In this document: positions 16,808 through 26,619 of the stretch, piece by piece | Layout of the letters: every line of letters begins with the position of its first letter | Position numbering within the stretch: position 1 is the first letter of the stretch | Assembly (NCBI RefSeq): GCF_009856605.1 | Contig: NZ_CP047242.1 | Location: forward strand, 3,540,001-3,604,000 | Direction: 5' to 3' | DNA: 64,000 nt | From: Trichormus variabilis 0441 | GTDB taxonomy: Bacteria; Cyanobacteriota; Cyanobacteriia; Cyanobacteriales; Nostocaceae | The notes under the pieces: generated by a model | The model's database searches: none | What the model saw: the letters and a program-made list of their open reading frames with translations, nothing else | What the model was told of the DNA's origin: nothing | Made by a program: the position numbers and the translations under genes

Positions 16808-17593
16808 CTATACCCACCCAGGAAAATCTTTAGCGAACTGAGACAAGGATAACAGTTGAATTCGCGGATCGTTTTGGGCTGCTTTTCGCTCTGATTGGGT
16901 ATTATAGCCCCAGTCTGCCAAGAAAAGCTTGACATCTTCAAGGTCTGTTTGCTGTTGAACTAATTGCAATGTTTTGATTCTGTCTTCTACAAACCATAAA
17001 CTCACAGGTTTATGATCTGCTGCTTGAATTAACTCACGGAGAATTTCATACTTAGGACGCTTGACTTCTTTACCAAAAATTGAGTCTCGTGGTAAATCTA
17101 CTCCTTCCTGATGCAACAACTGCTCTACAAAGCGTCCTTCTTTGGTAGTGACTATATATAACTTGACTTCACTGGCAACGGTGATTTTCAGTTTTTCAAT
17201 TACACCCTGATAAAATCTATGCAGACTCAGCCAACCATCTAAATCATTAGCAATCCACTGATCACGCAAGGCATCTAATTTCGTCGCAATTTCTTTTGCT
17301 TGTAGCTTGTCATCTAACAAAATCTTGGGAGTAATGCTTGTCCATTCCTGAAGAATCTGGTCATCAGAATTTCCATCTACCAAAGCTTTAATTAAGACAG
17401 GCATTTCCCAGCCTGTTTCGATTACAGGCCGGAGTCGATAGAACCTCAAAGCCAAATCATCTGGTGGTATATCGTCAGCAGGCGACCAAAGTTGACAGTA
17501 GGTCCGCCAAGCTACTTCAAAGTATTCGATTAGTCCGTCGCAAATTACCCCATCAAAATCCAGGGCTAAAATTGTAGGATTACTTGCGGTCAT
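16808..17593 (-). CDS. HAD-superfamily hydrolase
   Basis: 261 residues. Haloacid dehalogenase motif I is LALDFDGVICDG, with the nucleophile Asp and the acid/base Asp. Motif II is probably the threonines in YIVTTKEGR, and the acidic motif IV is WFVEDRIKT. The helical cap lies between motifs I and II. It is likely a small-molecule phosphatase of the phosphoglycolate-phosphatase-like type. Substrate is not predictable. It is a single gene between repeat-filled spacers, divergent from hflX. Confidence 0.82.
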   Translation of the reverse strand: MTASNPTILALDFDGVICDGLIEYFEVAWRTYCQLWSPADDIPPDDLALRFYRLRPVIETGWEMPVLIKALVDGNSDDQILQEWTSITPKILLDDKLQAKEIATKLDALRDQWIANDLDGWLSLHRFYQGVIEKLKITVASEVKLYIVTTKEGRFVEQLLHQEGVDLPRDSIFGKEVKRPKYEILRELIQAADHKPVSLWFVEDRIKTLQLVQQQTDLEDVKLFLADWGYNTQSERKAAQNDPRIQLLSLSQFAKDFPGWV

Positions 17594-17777
17594 TTTTCAG
17601 AAAATAAATACTGCTTTTGCCAGCTTAACTGATTCAGTATTGGTTTTTTGTAATCACAGAAGCGATCAGCCACCCATACACCCCCACACCCCTAAAAGAT
17701 TGAGTTTCCACCCTTAGCACTGTTGTAAAATAGACAATAGATGGATTCGGGGGGCCAGTAAACTGGTCGAAACGCCT

Positions 17778-19517
17778 ATAGAAACTATTTTCGGTAATCT
17801 TCAGGGTTTAAAGTCCAGTCAGCTGAAACAACTACAGCGACTGTACCACCAGCGCATACCAGGCGATCGCATCACTACGCCTGAGTTTTCCCAGCGTCTG
17901 GCAGCAATTAGCACGGAAATTAACCTACCTGTGTGTGCCTATGTCAACCGTCGCGGACAAGTGATTCGTGTTGGTGTAGGCACACCACGTCAAACGCAAA
18001 TTCCGCCAATGGAATTGCCGCGTTATGGTGCAGAACGTCTGAGTGGTATTCGTTGCATTGCTACCCATCTTAAGACAGAACCGCCCAATGAAGCGGCGCT
18101 GACGGCGATGGCAATGCAGCGTTTAGATGCCTTAGTAGTGATAAATATTACCGGGACTGGCTTTACACGACGCGGTGGTGGAGCCACAGGATACGTTAAA
18201 GAAGCATACTTAGCGCACCTAGTCCCTCAAGATGCCCGTGCTTTGATTCCTAGTGCAGCGATCGCACCATTAAATAATGGTCAATCTACCAGTTGGACTA
18301 TATCACCACCATTGGACTTAGATGATCTCGGACAGCAAGATTTCATCGACTTGGTGGAAGGGCTAGAAGCAGAGTTCCGTCGGGAGTTCATCGCCGAGGA
18401 AGTAGACGCTGATCATGACCGTGTATTGATCGTGGGTGTCATGACCGATAATATGTCACTCCAACAATTCCACGATACCTTGGTGGAATTGGCACGGTTA
18501 GTAGATACAGCCGGTGGAGATGTATTACAGACAGTGCAACAAAAGCGATCGCGCATTCATCCTCAAACCGTCATTGGTGAAGGTAAAGTCCAAGAAGTTG
18601 CCCTCACAGCCCAAACATTGGGATGTAACCTCGTCGTTTTTGACCGCGACCTCTCACCCTCCCAAATCCGCAACTTAGAAGCACAAATTGGTCTCCGCGT
18701 CGTTGACCGCACCGAAGTTATCTTAGATATCTTTGCTCAACGCGCCCAATCTCGCGCCGGTAAATTACAAGTTGAACTGGCGCAACTAGAATATATGCTG
18801 CCCAGACTCACCGGCAGAGGTCAAGCAATGTCTCGACTAGGGGGTGGTATTGGGACTCGTGGTCCTGGTGAAACCAAACTAGAAACCGAACGCCGGGCCA
18901 TTCAAAAACGTATTTCTCGACTGCAACAAGAAGTTGACCAATTACAAGCCCACCGTTCACGGTTAAGACAACGGCGACAACATCGGGAAGTTCCTTCAGT
19001 AGCTTTAGTTGGTTATACCAACGCTGGTAAATCCACCTTATTAAATGCCTTGACCAATGCTGAAGTTTACACCGCAGACCAGTTATTCGCCACCCTTGAC
19101 CCCACCACGCGCCGCCTAGTTATTCCCCATGCAGAAACTGGAGAACCCCAAGGAATTCTGATTACAGACACAGTAGGGTTTATCCACGAATTACCTGCAT
19201 CATTAATGGATGCTTTCCGCGCCACCTTGGAAGAAGTAACAGAAGCCGATGCCTTACTACACCTAGTAGATTTATCTCATCCTGCGTGGTTGAGTCACAT
19301 TCGCGCAGTCCGGGAAATATTGGCACAAATGCCAGTTACTCCCGGCCCAGCCTTGGTTGCTTTTAACAAAATCGACCAAGTCGATAGCACCACTCTAGCT
19401 TTAGCCCAAGAAGAGTTTCCTTTAGCCGTATTTATTTCTGCCAGTCAACGTTTGGGGTTAGAGACCTTGCGTCTGCGGCTAAGTCTCCTAATTCAATATG
19501 CTGTTGACTCTCAGTAA
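17778..19517 (+). CDS. hflX: GTPase HflX (start codon apparently non-canonical)
   Basis: Ribosome-associated GTPase. Its GTPase motifs are G1 GYTNAGKST, G3 DTVGF and G4 NKID; the N-terminal HflX domain has GEGKVQE and the glycine-rich linker GGGIGTRGPGETKLE. It splits stalled or hibernating ribosomes. The first canonical start in frame is GTG 17931 (528 residues), but the frame stays open upstream to 17718. The translation from 17778 (ETIFGNLQGLKSSQLKQLQR) matches the conserved cyanobacterial HflX N-terminus as I remember it. No ATG, GTG or TTG occurs between the TAG at 17715 and 17931. I therefore place the start at ATA 17778. ATT 17745 or CTG 17763 are alternatives, and a minimal annotation would use 17931. 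Confidence 0.85.
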   Translation: METIFGNLQGLKSSQLKQLQRLYHQRIPGDRITTPEFSQRLAAISTEINLPVCAYVNRRGQVIRVGVGTPRQTQIPPMELPRYGAERLSGIRCIATHLKTEPPNEAALTAMAMQRLDALVVINITGTGFTRRGGGATGYVKEAYLAHLVPQDARALIPSAAIAPLNNGQSTSWTISPPLDLDDLGQQDFIDLVEGLEAEFRREFIAEEVDADHDRVLIVGVMTDNMSLQQFHDTLVELARLVDTAGGDVLQTVQQKRSRIHPQTVIGEGKVQEVALTAQTLGCNLVVFDRDLSPSQIRNLEAQIGLRVVDRTEVILDIFAQRAQSRAGKLQVELAQLEYMLPRLTGRGQAMSRLGGGIGTRGPGETKLETERRAIQKRISRLQQEVDQLQAHRSRLRQRRQHREVPSVALVGYTNAGKSTLLNALTNAEVYTADQLFATLDPTTRRLVIPHAETGEPQGILITDTVGFIHELPASLMDAFRATLEEVTEADALLHLVDLSHPAWLSHIRAVREILAQMPVTPGPALVAFNKIDQVDSTTLALAQEEFPLAVFISASQRLGLETLRLRLSLLIQYAVDSQ

Positions 19518-19541
19518 ATATCTAGTTCTTTCCATGTGAAA

Positions 19542-19570
19542 AAGCAGGGGGAAATCTTCTCCCTGCTTCT
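19542..19570 (+). terminator. Probable terminator of hflX
   Basis: Hairpin AAGCAGGGGGA / TCTCCCTGCTT, about 25 bases after the stop codon. The T-run after it is weak (CTTAATAAAT). Confidence 0.55.
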
Positions 19571-19703
19571 TAATAAATCTCTTAATGTAAGTTAATCGGT
19601 ATATTTCATACCAGCCAGCAAAAATACAGTTTATAACTACATTAAGCATCTACCATCAGTACCAAAGTTCTAAAATTAGTTATGAGATCATGTTGAGGAC
19701 ATT

Positions 19704-19964
19704 ATGGCTGCCACAGTAGAAATTTACACTTGGAGAACTTGCCCTTTTTGCATTCGAGCGAAAAATCTGCTGAATAACAAGGGTGTTGAGTTTGTCGAAT
19801 ACAGCATTGATGGTGATGAGGAAGCGCGGGATAAAATGGCTCAGAGAGCTAATGGCAGACGCTCATTACCACAAATTTTCATCAACGATCGCCATGTAGG
19901 TGGTTGTGATGATATCCACGCTCTTGAACGTCAAGGCCAACTTGATGAGTTATTAGCAATCTAA
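19704..19964 (+). CDS. grxC: Glutaredoxin 3 (Grx, CPFC type)
   Basis: 86 residues, a complete class I glutaredoxin: active site CPFC in YTWRTCPFCIRAK, the cis-proline segment SLPQIFIND, and the glutathione-binding GGCDD. It reduces disulfides and glutathionylated proteins using glutathione. The glutathione synthetase gene follows 121 bases downstream on the same strand, which ties the two to one redox system. This arrangement is common in cyanobacteria. Confidence 0.95.
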   Translation: MAATVEIYTWRTCPFCIRAKNLLNNKGVEFVEYSIDGDEEARDKMAQRANGRRSLPQIFINDRHVGGCDDIHALERQGQLDELLAI

Positions 19965-20085
19965 ATAATAGCCTTTAGATGCTGAAGCAATAGGATTACG
20001 CCTTTTTCCTCAATAGTATTTGTCAATCTGTCAGGATATCGGGGGATAATTTATCTGAGAATTTCCTGGCGTTGAGGCAAAAGGC

Positions 20086-21060
20086 GTGAAACTGGCTTTT
20101 ATTATAGATCCCATCCATCAGTTAGACCCATGCCATGATACCAGCGTGGCGCTGATGGAAGCAGCGCAAATTTTAGGACATGAAGTTTGGGTAACTCAGG
20201 CTAATTGGTTGAGTGTAGTAGACAGCAAAGCTTGGGCTATATTGCAGCAGGTAGAACTTGTACCAGTGCAGTTGGTAGATGGACGATGGGTTGCAGCAAA
20301 TCCTTGGTATAAATTAAATGCTCGTTCCCTCAATTCTTTGGAAACGATGGATGCTGTATTTATGCGGACAGATCCACCCGTAAACGATGCCTATCTTTAC
20401 GCTACCTATGTTCTGGATTACGTTGACCAGCAGAAAACTTTGGTCATTAACAATCCCAATGGTATCCGTAAGGCAAATGAAAAAATGTATGCCCTGCAAT
20501 TTACCAAGGCAATTCCCGAAACCATCGTCAGTGCAGATAAAGATTTTATCCGGCAATTTGTCGAAGCAAAAGGCGCTACTATCCTCAAACCCTTGGGTAA
20601 CAAAGCTGGGGAAGGGATTTTATTTCTACAAGCAGGCGATCGCAATTTTAACTCTATCGTCGAACTCAGCACCCAGCAAGGCAGATTACCAGTAATGGTA
20701 CAAACTTATCTATCAGAGGCCAAAGAGGGAGATAAGCGGATCATTTTACTTAATGGTGAACCCATTGGCGCTCTCAACCGTTTGGCAAGTGGCAGTGATT
20801 TTCGTAATAACATGGCCACTGGTGGAACGGTCGCAAAAACCGAAATTACCCCACGAGAACAAGAAATTTGCGGCGATTTGGCTGCAAATTTACGCCAAGA
20901 TGGGTTAGTCTTTGTGGGTATTGATGTGATTGGTGGCTATCTCACAGAAGTTAACGTCACTAGCCCAACTGGGATACGGGAAATCGACCGACTAGATGGT
21001 ACTCGCCTGGCTAATCAAGTAATTCAATGGGTGGAAAAAAACCTACAAATTCAAAATTAA
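20086..21060 (+). CDS. gshB: Glutathione synthetase
   Basis: 324 residues, the standard length for bacterial GshB. The N-terminal domain begins KLAFIIDPIHQLDP. The ATP-grasp domain has the TILKPLGNKAGEGI loop, and the product-binding end GGYLTEVNVTSPTGIRE is diagnostic. It joins gamma-glutamylcysteine to glycine with ATP. GTG at 20086 is the start; there is no in-frame ATG that would keep the N-terminal strand. It is downstream of grxC and convergent with ftsZ. Confidence 0.95.
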   Translation: MKLAFIIDPIHQLDPCHDTSVALMEAAQILGHEVWVTQANWLSVVDSKAWAILQQVELVPVQLVDGRWVAANPWYKLNARSLNSLETMDAVFMRTDPPVNDAYLYATYVLDYVDQQKTLVINNPNGIRKANEKMYALQFTKAIPETIVSADKDFIRQFVEAKGATILKPLGNKAGEGILFLQAGDRNFNSIVELSTQQGRLPVMVQTYLSEAKEGDKRIILLNGEPIGALNRLASGSDFRNNMATGGTVAKTEITPREQEICGDLAANLRQDGLVFVGIDVIGGYLTEVNVTSPTGIREIDRLDGTRLANQVIQWVEKNLQIQN

Positions 21061-21141
21061 AGACAGGTAATTACAGGAAAACTACATGAAGAGGACGTGA
21101 ACATTTCTCTTTTCAGTCTCCCTCCTGTATATCACAAGTAC

Positions 21142-21190
21142 ACACTTGGGCTTAAAAGTCAACAAACTACCGCCCAAGTGTATTCTGTTT
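21142..21190 (+). terminator. Probable terminator between gshB and ftsZ
   Basis: 10-bp perfect stem ACACTTGGGC / GCCCAAGTGT with a 20-base loop, followed by TATTCTGTTTTTG. It lies in the 276-base gap between the convergent genes. Confidence 0.6.
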
Positions 21191-21336
21191 TTGAATAGTA
21201 GCAATTTATTTGTAACAGCAACAAGATTTACCGGAGGTAAAAAATATACCTCTGAACTTGAAAATTAGCAGTTTTTATACAGCATTTAGCCTGACTAGAG
21301 ACTACAAATTTTAAATAATCTCAAATCTAAAACCGC

Positions 21337-22623
21337 TTAATTCTTTGGTGGCCGCCGTCTCTGGAGAAAATCAGGGATATCCAATCCAGATTTCTCTTTT
21401 GGTTCGGGAGTAGGTGCAGGGGAATTATTTGGTGGCGTTTGTGTGGGTGTCCGTCTTGGGGGAGCAGATACAACTCTCGCATTAGCAGCGTTTTGCTGGG
21501 GAGCAGCTTGTATTTCTCCAGTAAATCCAGTAGCAATAACGGTAATTCGCACCTCTCCTTGCAACCTATCATCAATCACAGCACCAAAAATAATGTTGGC
21601 GTTGGGATCAACTACTTCATAAATTGTTTCTGCGGCAGCATTTACTTCATGTAGAGTGAGGTCACTACCACCAGTGATGTTAAAAACAACACCTCTAGCA
21701 CCTTCGATAGAACATTCTAGCAGTGGTGAGGATATAGCAGCGATCGCAGCTTCTCTGGCTCTAGATTTTCCTGAACTCACACCAATACCCATCAATGCTG
21801 ATCCCGCATCCGCCATCACAGCCCGCACATCAGCAAAGTCTACATTTACCAACCCAGGAATAGTAATTATGTCAGAAATGCCTTGTACCCCTTGACGTAG
21901 TACATCATCTGCATAACGAAACGCTTCTTGGACTGGTGTTTGTTCTGGAATCACTTCCAATAATTTATTGTTAGGAATAATAATTAAAGTATCAACTCTA
22001 CTTTTTAGCCCCTCAATTCCTTGTTCTGCTTGACTAGTCCGACGACGACCTTCAAAAACGAAAGGACGTGTCACCACCCCAACCGTAAGCGCGCCCATTT
22101 CCTTTGCCACTTCCGCAACAATTGGTGCAGCACCAGTACCAGTACCACCTCCCATCCCAGCGGTGATAAATACTAAATCAGCACCTTCTAAAGCTGTAGC
22201 AATTTCATCCCGTGATTCTTCAGCCGCTTTTTGACCAATTGCAGGATTACCACCTGCACCTAAACCTCGTGTGAGTTTCTGCCCGATCTGTAAACGACTA
22301 GGAGCGCCTGCTAGTGTCAAAGCTTGAGCATCAGTATTAATTGACCAAAACTCTACACCAGAGACATCAGATTCAATCATGCGGTTAACTGCATTACCAC
22401 CACCACCGCCAACACCAATTACTTTGATATTGGCAACGCGCCCAGGAACAATCTCGCCAATCCGGTTATTTTCCACAGAAATCTTCTTGCTGTCGTTATT
22501 TTGTCCAAAATTCAGCCCAGAGTGATTGAAAGGGTTGCTTGAGTTCACTGCCAGTGAGAAACCTGGCTGTCCCAACGATTGGGAATTTCTATAGGTAAGC
22601 TCTTGGTTATTATCAAGTGTCAT
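21337..22623 (-). CDS. ftsZ: Cell division protein FtsZ
   Basis: 428 residues. The tubulin signature GGGTGTG is at residues 158-164, preceded by the nucleotide-binding [14 protein letters not shown] (about 69-82). The C-terminal conserved peptide [10 protein letters not shown] binds membrane tethers. Cyanobacterial FtsZ has an N-terminal extension, here about 60 polar residues before the GTPase core. The linker (about 375-410) is rich in Pro, Thr and Ala. It forms the division ring. ftsQ is upstream on the same strand but separated by 1.2 kb, so ftsZ must have its own promoter(s). Confidence 0.97.
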   Translation of the reverse strand: MTLDNNQELTYRNSQSLGQPGFSLAVNSSNPFNHSGLNFGQNNDSKKISVENNRIGEIVPGRVANIKVIGVGGGGGNAVNRMIESDVSGVEFWSINTDAQALTLAGAPSRLQIGQKLTRGLGAGGNPAIGQKAAEESRDEIATALEGADLVFITAGMGGGTGTGAAPIVAEVAKEMGALTVGVVTRPFVFEGRRRTSQAEQGIEGLKSRVDTLIIIPNNKLLEVIPEQTPVQEAFRYADDVLRQGVQGISDIITIPGLVNVDFADVRAVMADAGSALMGIGVSSGKSRAREAAIAAISSPLLECSIEGARGVVFNITGGSDLTLHEVNAAAETIYEVVDPNANIIFGAVIDDRLQGEVRITVIATGFTGEIQAAPQQNAANARVVSAPPRRTPTQTPPNNSPAPTPEPKEKSGLDIPDFLQRRRPPKN

Positions 22624-23820
22624 TGGATTCGGGAAGGTAGATAAACGACTTTTTTAGGTGTTACACATCTAGGAGTCAACTATATAAGTTTGACAGCACT
22701 AAAAATTTTGGCCCTGTTCTTGATTGTTATCACTACTGCCAACCTTAACAAGATTGTAAGTGTGAAAGTCTGCTATGAGACCAAACACCAACATTTGGAC
22801 TGGGCTTTGCCTTACCTTAGATGTTGGATGAGCATACCCAGGAGATAGTGTTTGGCTCACCATAGGTGAATGCACAGCTAATTCTAGAGAAGTATACATA
22901 CATTTACTTAAAATTGATCTGTATAACTTCCACAACTTATTAATATTTTCTCTACATGGCAATTTTTGCATAGTATACCCTTGGGATGCAGGAGACACAG
23001 CTAATACTTCTGTTGATGATTTTGATGAGTTATTCATCTGGTTACTAACTGTGTTTGTCTTCTGAGAAGAAGCTTTAAATACTGAACGCATTTTGTATAT
23101 TTTGTTATTTATTTTATTGTCACCACTGAGAATTTGAGGTATTTACTCTGGGATAATTAGTTCTAACGGCTAACTCTATGCAATTAAACATACACTTAAT
23201 AAAAATACAATAAATTAAATAACTCATAGTTCTCAGCAGTTCACCTCATGCGAGAAATATATGCTATTGCAAGTCTTCACTGCCTTAATAATATAGTTGA
23301 TAGGTTTCAAAATTGGGGATAATTACAACTCTAACCATACAATTAGACTTTCCATAAGGCATCCCATTTAGATTTTGTTGGTGAAGCCGTTACCATCCCC
23401 TACATACACAAGTACCTATAGCTATGCCACACTGCGCCAACAGAAATCAAAGTAGGCTCCTATCTGTATTATTTATTTATGCACAAATCTAAAGATAACA
23501 AAGGAAGAAAAATTCGACTGATCAATTAATTTGTTACTTTTTGTGACCAAACAGAAACTTAATAGCGATACTATCTAAGGCTATCAAGCTGTCCAGCCGT
23601 CAAGTCAATCAATTTGAATATCTACTACAGACTGAACAATCACCACTGGAAACTTACTACACTGTGACAGCAACTGTCCAGAAATTATCTTTGTTCCTAA
23701 GTTCTGAGCTTCTGCAAGGGAGCTTTTTACAATTACTATGCAAAGCATAGAGCAAACAATAATATTTTTTTACAGAATAAAATAAAATTAATTAATATAT
23801 AAGGAATTTTTGACACATTG
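22624..23820. other. Long ftsQ-ftsZ intergenic region
   Basis: 1.2 kb, AT-rich, with no convincing gene. A 130-codon minus-strand open frame (22699-23091) has no ribosome-binding site, no recognisable domain and a shifting composition; I do not call it. The space is large enough for several ftsZ promoters or a small RNA, but I found no clear hairpin or operator. Confidence 0.5.
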
Positions 23821-24666
23821 TTATGGAGTTTGATTTTTAGTTGTCTCTTTATTTTGGATCATATGTACTAAAGGCGATTCAGGATTTTTTAGATCAATAT
23901 AGTCTATCTCCGAAGGATTTAGTTTTGTATTGATGTGGCGTAATTGTGCTAATAAATTAATCTGATCAGCTAACTGAGTGCTTGTCGCACCAAGATAAAC
24001 TCTTCCTAATTCAGTTTTCAAAATTAAGTTATTTGGGTCTTGGTAATCAATTTCCGTAATTTTTATGGAACTTTGGCTGACATAGGGATATAGTTTACTC
24101 CAGTAGGGAGCGTATTGTTCTGGTAGTCCAATTACCTTAAGGGTAGGGAGTTTGAATTGAGGATTCACTAGTGTATATTTTTCTAGAGGAATCCAAACTC
24201 CATTGGCATCAATTAAACCTGTGTTTGTTTGTTTGTTACTAGTACTATTAGATTGTTCTCTGCTCCTCTGAGCCACTGCGACAGGTATTCTTTCTTCGAT
24301 TTCGATAATTAAACCTGGTGGAAAAAGACGACGACTGACAGTTGCTTGAGCAATGGTTGGTTGTTTCTTCAAAGAGTCAGCGATCGCCGCAGGTTGAATT
24401 CGCCATAAAGACTGAGGATAAGATAAAACCAGCAAAGACTTGATCGCTTCTTGCGACAGTAATTGATTGTCAGATTTCATCAACACTTGCTCAGGAGTTT
24501 TCAGTACCCATATTGGTTGGAGTGCGACCCAAAGCAACCCACCTGCCAGTCCACTAATGGCTATAGTTTGCCAAATAGCTTGAATAATTTTCATCTGACG
24601 TTGCCGACGTAATTTTTTACGACGTTGAGCTAATTCCTTTTGGCTAACCGACGCTATACCAGGCAT
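23821..24666 (-). CDS. ftsQ: Cell division protein FtsQ (POTRA domain)
   Basis: 281 residues. It has a basic cytoplasmic N-terminus (RRKKLRRQRQMK), one membrane helix (about residues 33-50) and a POTRA/FtsQ periplasmic region (SYPQSLWRIQPAAIADSLKKQ, read in pieces, then VEIEERIPVAVAQ-like). FtsQ links the early and late divisome. ATG 24666 is preferred over TTG 24669 because AGAGG lies six bases before it. It precedes ftsZ in the same direction, the usual order in filamentous cyanobacteria. Confidence 0.9.
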   Translation of the reverse strand: MPGIASVSQKELAQRRKKLRRQRQMKIIQAIWQTIAISGLAGGLLWVALQPIWVLKTPEQVLMKSDNQLLSQEAIKSLLVLSYPQSLWRIQPAAIADSLKKQPTIAQATVSRRLFPPGLIIEIEERIPVAVAQRSREQSNSTSNKQTNTGLIDANGVWIPLEKYTLVNPQFKLPTLKVIGLPEQYAPYWSKLYPYVSQSSIKITEIDYQDPNNLILKTELGRVYLGATSTQLADQINLLAQLRHINTKLNPSEIDYIDLKNPESPLVHMIQNKETTKNQTP

Positions 24667-24721
24667 CAATACCTCTTTTTTGGCTCCAAGTTAAATTCCT
24701 TCACTAGGCTTGTGTGTATTG

Positions 24722-24751
24722 GTTAATTTCAGCAGCGCTGCTGGAATTAAC
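24722..24751. promoter_or_regulatory. 30-bp near-perfect palindrome in the ftsQ / ATPase divergent region
   Basis: The sequence centred between 24736 and 24737 (arm TTAATTTCAGCAGC) pairs over 15+15 bases with one mismatch (T24729 opposite G24744). It lies 56 bases upstream of the ftsQ start and about 270 bases upstream of the divergent ATPase gene. No T-run follows on either strand, so an operator for a dimeric regulator is more likely than a terminator. Confidence 0.45.
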
Positions 24752-25017
24752 GAGCTAGTAACACTTTACAGCAAGCACATCAGAATCATGGCATAAGTTC
24801 CATATATCTTGCCAGAAAAAAGTTATCAAAAACAACAACATACCCTTGTGGTGACTGTTTCATCTTTACTATTTTGCTGTAAGTAGCCATGAAAAAAAAG
24901 TCACAGCATTTGTAGTTAATTCAAACAAAATTCAGCAATAGTACTTATACATAATCACTCCTATTGAGAGAAAATTAGTATATAAAAAGACAAAAAGACA
25001 AGCATCTACTATTTGGA
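24752..25017. other. Upstream region of the ATPase/WD40 locus
   Basis: 266 bases, AT-rich, no gene, no clear ribosome-binding site before 25018. Apart from the palindrome just upstream I see no structured element. Confidence 0.5.
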
Positions 25018-26349
25018 ATGGGAAATACAATTAATTTGTCACGCTTCTACAAGGCATGTAACCCTAGCTACACCTTAAACATGGGTGTGATGCTTGATCG
25101 CCAGTACTACATTGATTTTGCTAACGTACGTGGTTGCAAAATTGTGGAAGAACTGCAACGTACTATTAGCCGTATTTCTCCTGATGAACCCACCTGCCAA
25201 CTATTTACAGGTCATATTGGTTGTGGAAAATCAACAGAATTACAACGCCTCAAGACAGAGTTAGAAACAGCAGGATTTCATGTAGTTTATTTCGAGTCTA
25301 GTCAAGACCTAGACATGGCAGATATTGACGTTAGTGATATTTTGTTGAGTGTAGCTCGTCAAGTCTGTGTGAGTTTGGAAGCCATTGGTATCAAACTTAA
25401 GCCTGGTTACTTTAATAACTTGTTTAAAGAAATAGGAGATTTTTTACAAGCTCCTATAGAGCTTTCTGGTGAGGCGGAGTTTTCTTTAGGAATTGCCAAA
25501 ATTACCGCCAAAACTAAAGATAGCACCCAATTACGTAATCAACTCAGACAGTATTTGGAACCTCGCACTAATAACATTTTGCAAGCGATTAATGAGGAAA
25601 TCTTAGAAAAAGCCGTAGAACAGCTAAAGCGGCGGGGTCAAAAAGGGTTAGTAGTAATCGTCGATAATTTAGATCGAGTAGATATGCGTCCTGTTGCCTC
25701 TGGACGGACACAACCAGAATATCTTTTTATTGACAGGGGCGAACAGTTACGTAGGCTCAAATGTCATGTAGTCTATACAATCCCCCTAGCATTAATTTTT
25801 TCCAGTGAGTATGAAACCCTCAAAAATCGCTTAGGTGGCGGTATTGCACCAAAGGTATTGCCAATGGTACTAGTTCGACAACGAGATGGTAGTGATTACG
25901 AACCAGGGATGTCACTCCTGCGTCAGCTAGTACTGGCAAGAGCCTTTCCAGAAGTTGCTAGTCAAGAAAGACAACAACTCATTACAGAGTTATTTGAGCA
26001 AACAGAAACCTTAGATCGTTTATGCCGTGTTAGTGGTGGTCACATTCGTAACTTATTAGGCCTACTATACAGTTGCCTCCAGCGACAAGATCCACCTTTT
26101 TCGAGAGATTGCTTGGAAGCGGTTATTAAAGATTACCGCGATGATTTGCTGTTGGCGATTGATGAATGTCAATGGGAATTATTGTTTGATGTCATGCAAC
26201 AACAAAGTGTTAAGGGTGAATCTGATTATCAAAGTTTACTCAGAAGTATGTATTTGTTTGAATATCGTGATCCTGTGGGACGTTGGTTTGGCATTAGTCC
26301 AGCTCTGGCAGAGACAGAAAAGGTTTTAGCTTGGCGAGAATCGAAGTAA
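25018..26349 (+). CDS. P-loop ATPase (AAA/STAND-like), companion of the WD40 gene
   Basis: 443 residues. Walker A is GHIGCGKST (residues 65-73). The Walker B strand LVVIVDNLDRVD lies near residues 217-228, with a sensor-like HVVYTIPLAL strand after it. The C-terminal half is helical, like a winged-helix or lid region. I cannot name the exact family; it resembles KAP/AAA ATPases that occur with large STAND-type proteins in multicellular cyanobacteria. The WD40-STAND gene follows 270 bases downstream on the same strand, and ftsQ is divergent. Two-gene ATPase plus sensor arrangements suggest a signalling or conflict (immunity) role, but that is inference. Confidence 0.75.
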   Translation: MGNTINLSRFYKACNPSYTLNMGVMLDRQYYIDFANVRGCKIVEELQRTISRISPDEPTCQLFTGHIGCGKSTELQRLKTELETAGFHVVYFESSQDLDMADIDVSDILLSVARQVCVSLEAIGIKLKPGYFNNLFKEIGDFLQAPIELSGEAEFSLGIAKITAKTKDSTQLRNQLRQYLEPRTNNILQAINEEILEKAVEQLKRRGQKGLVVIVDNLDRVDMRPVASGRTQPEYLFIDRGEQLRRLKCHVVYTIPLALIFSSEYETLKNRLGGGIAPKVLPMVLVRQRDGSDYEPGMSLLRQLVLARAFPEVASQERQQLITELFEQTETLDRLCRVSGGHIRNLLGLLYSCLQRQDPPFSRDCLEAVIKDYRDDLLLAIDECQWELLFDVMQQQSVKGESDYQSLLRSMYLFEYRDPVGRWFGISPALAETEKVLAWRESK

Positions 26350-26502
26350 AACCAATAAAGTCCCAAATAATCCTGAATTCCCATTTAAATGAATCGGGAA
26401 TTATGCGAATTTTTGAAAATTGAATGCCAAAGACTTAAAAAAGTATTACAGCATTTCCTTCTCTGCTGAGGTACTGAGTACACCACTAATAAAATTGGGC
26501 AA

Positions 26503-26530
26503 TCTCTGCGCCACTCCGCGTTTAAAAACA
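26503..26530. repeat. Interspersed repeat (CTCTGCGCCACTCCGCGTTTAA)
   Basis: A copy of a short repeat that appears in the opposite orientation at about 51228-51270 (AAACGCAAAGTGGCGCGGAGG...GGCGCAGAG). This kind of sequence is scattered in Nostoc intergenic regions. Confidence 0.5.
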
Positions 26531-26619
26531 TTAGTTCTGTACCTCACTTCAACAGGAATCGCTATATCTGCTTTTTTAAGTTTTTATATGTAGTTTTTTA
26601 TCTCCTATGATTAATAATC

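Noticed and set aside
22699..23091. 130-codon minus-strand open frame between ftsQ and ftsZ
   Set aside because: No ribosome-binding site, no recognised domain, uneven composition, and it lies in the ftsZ promoter region.
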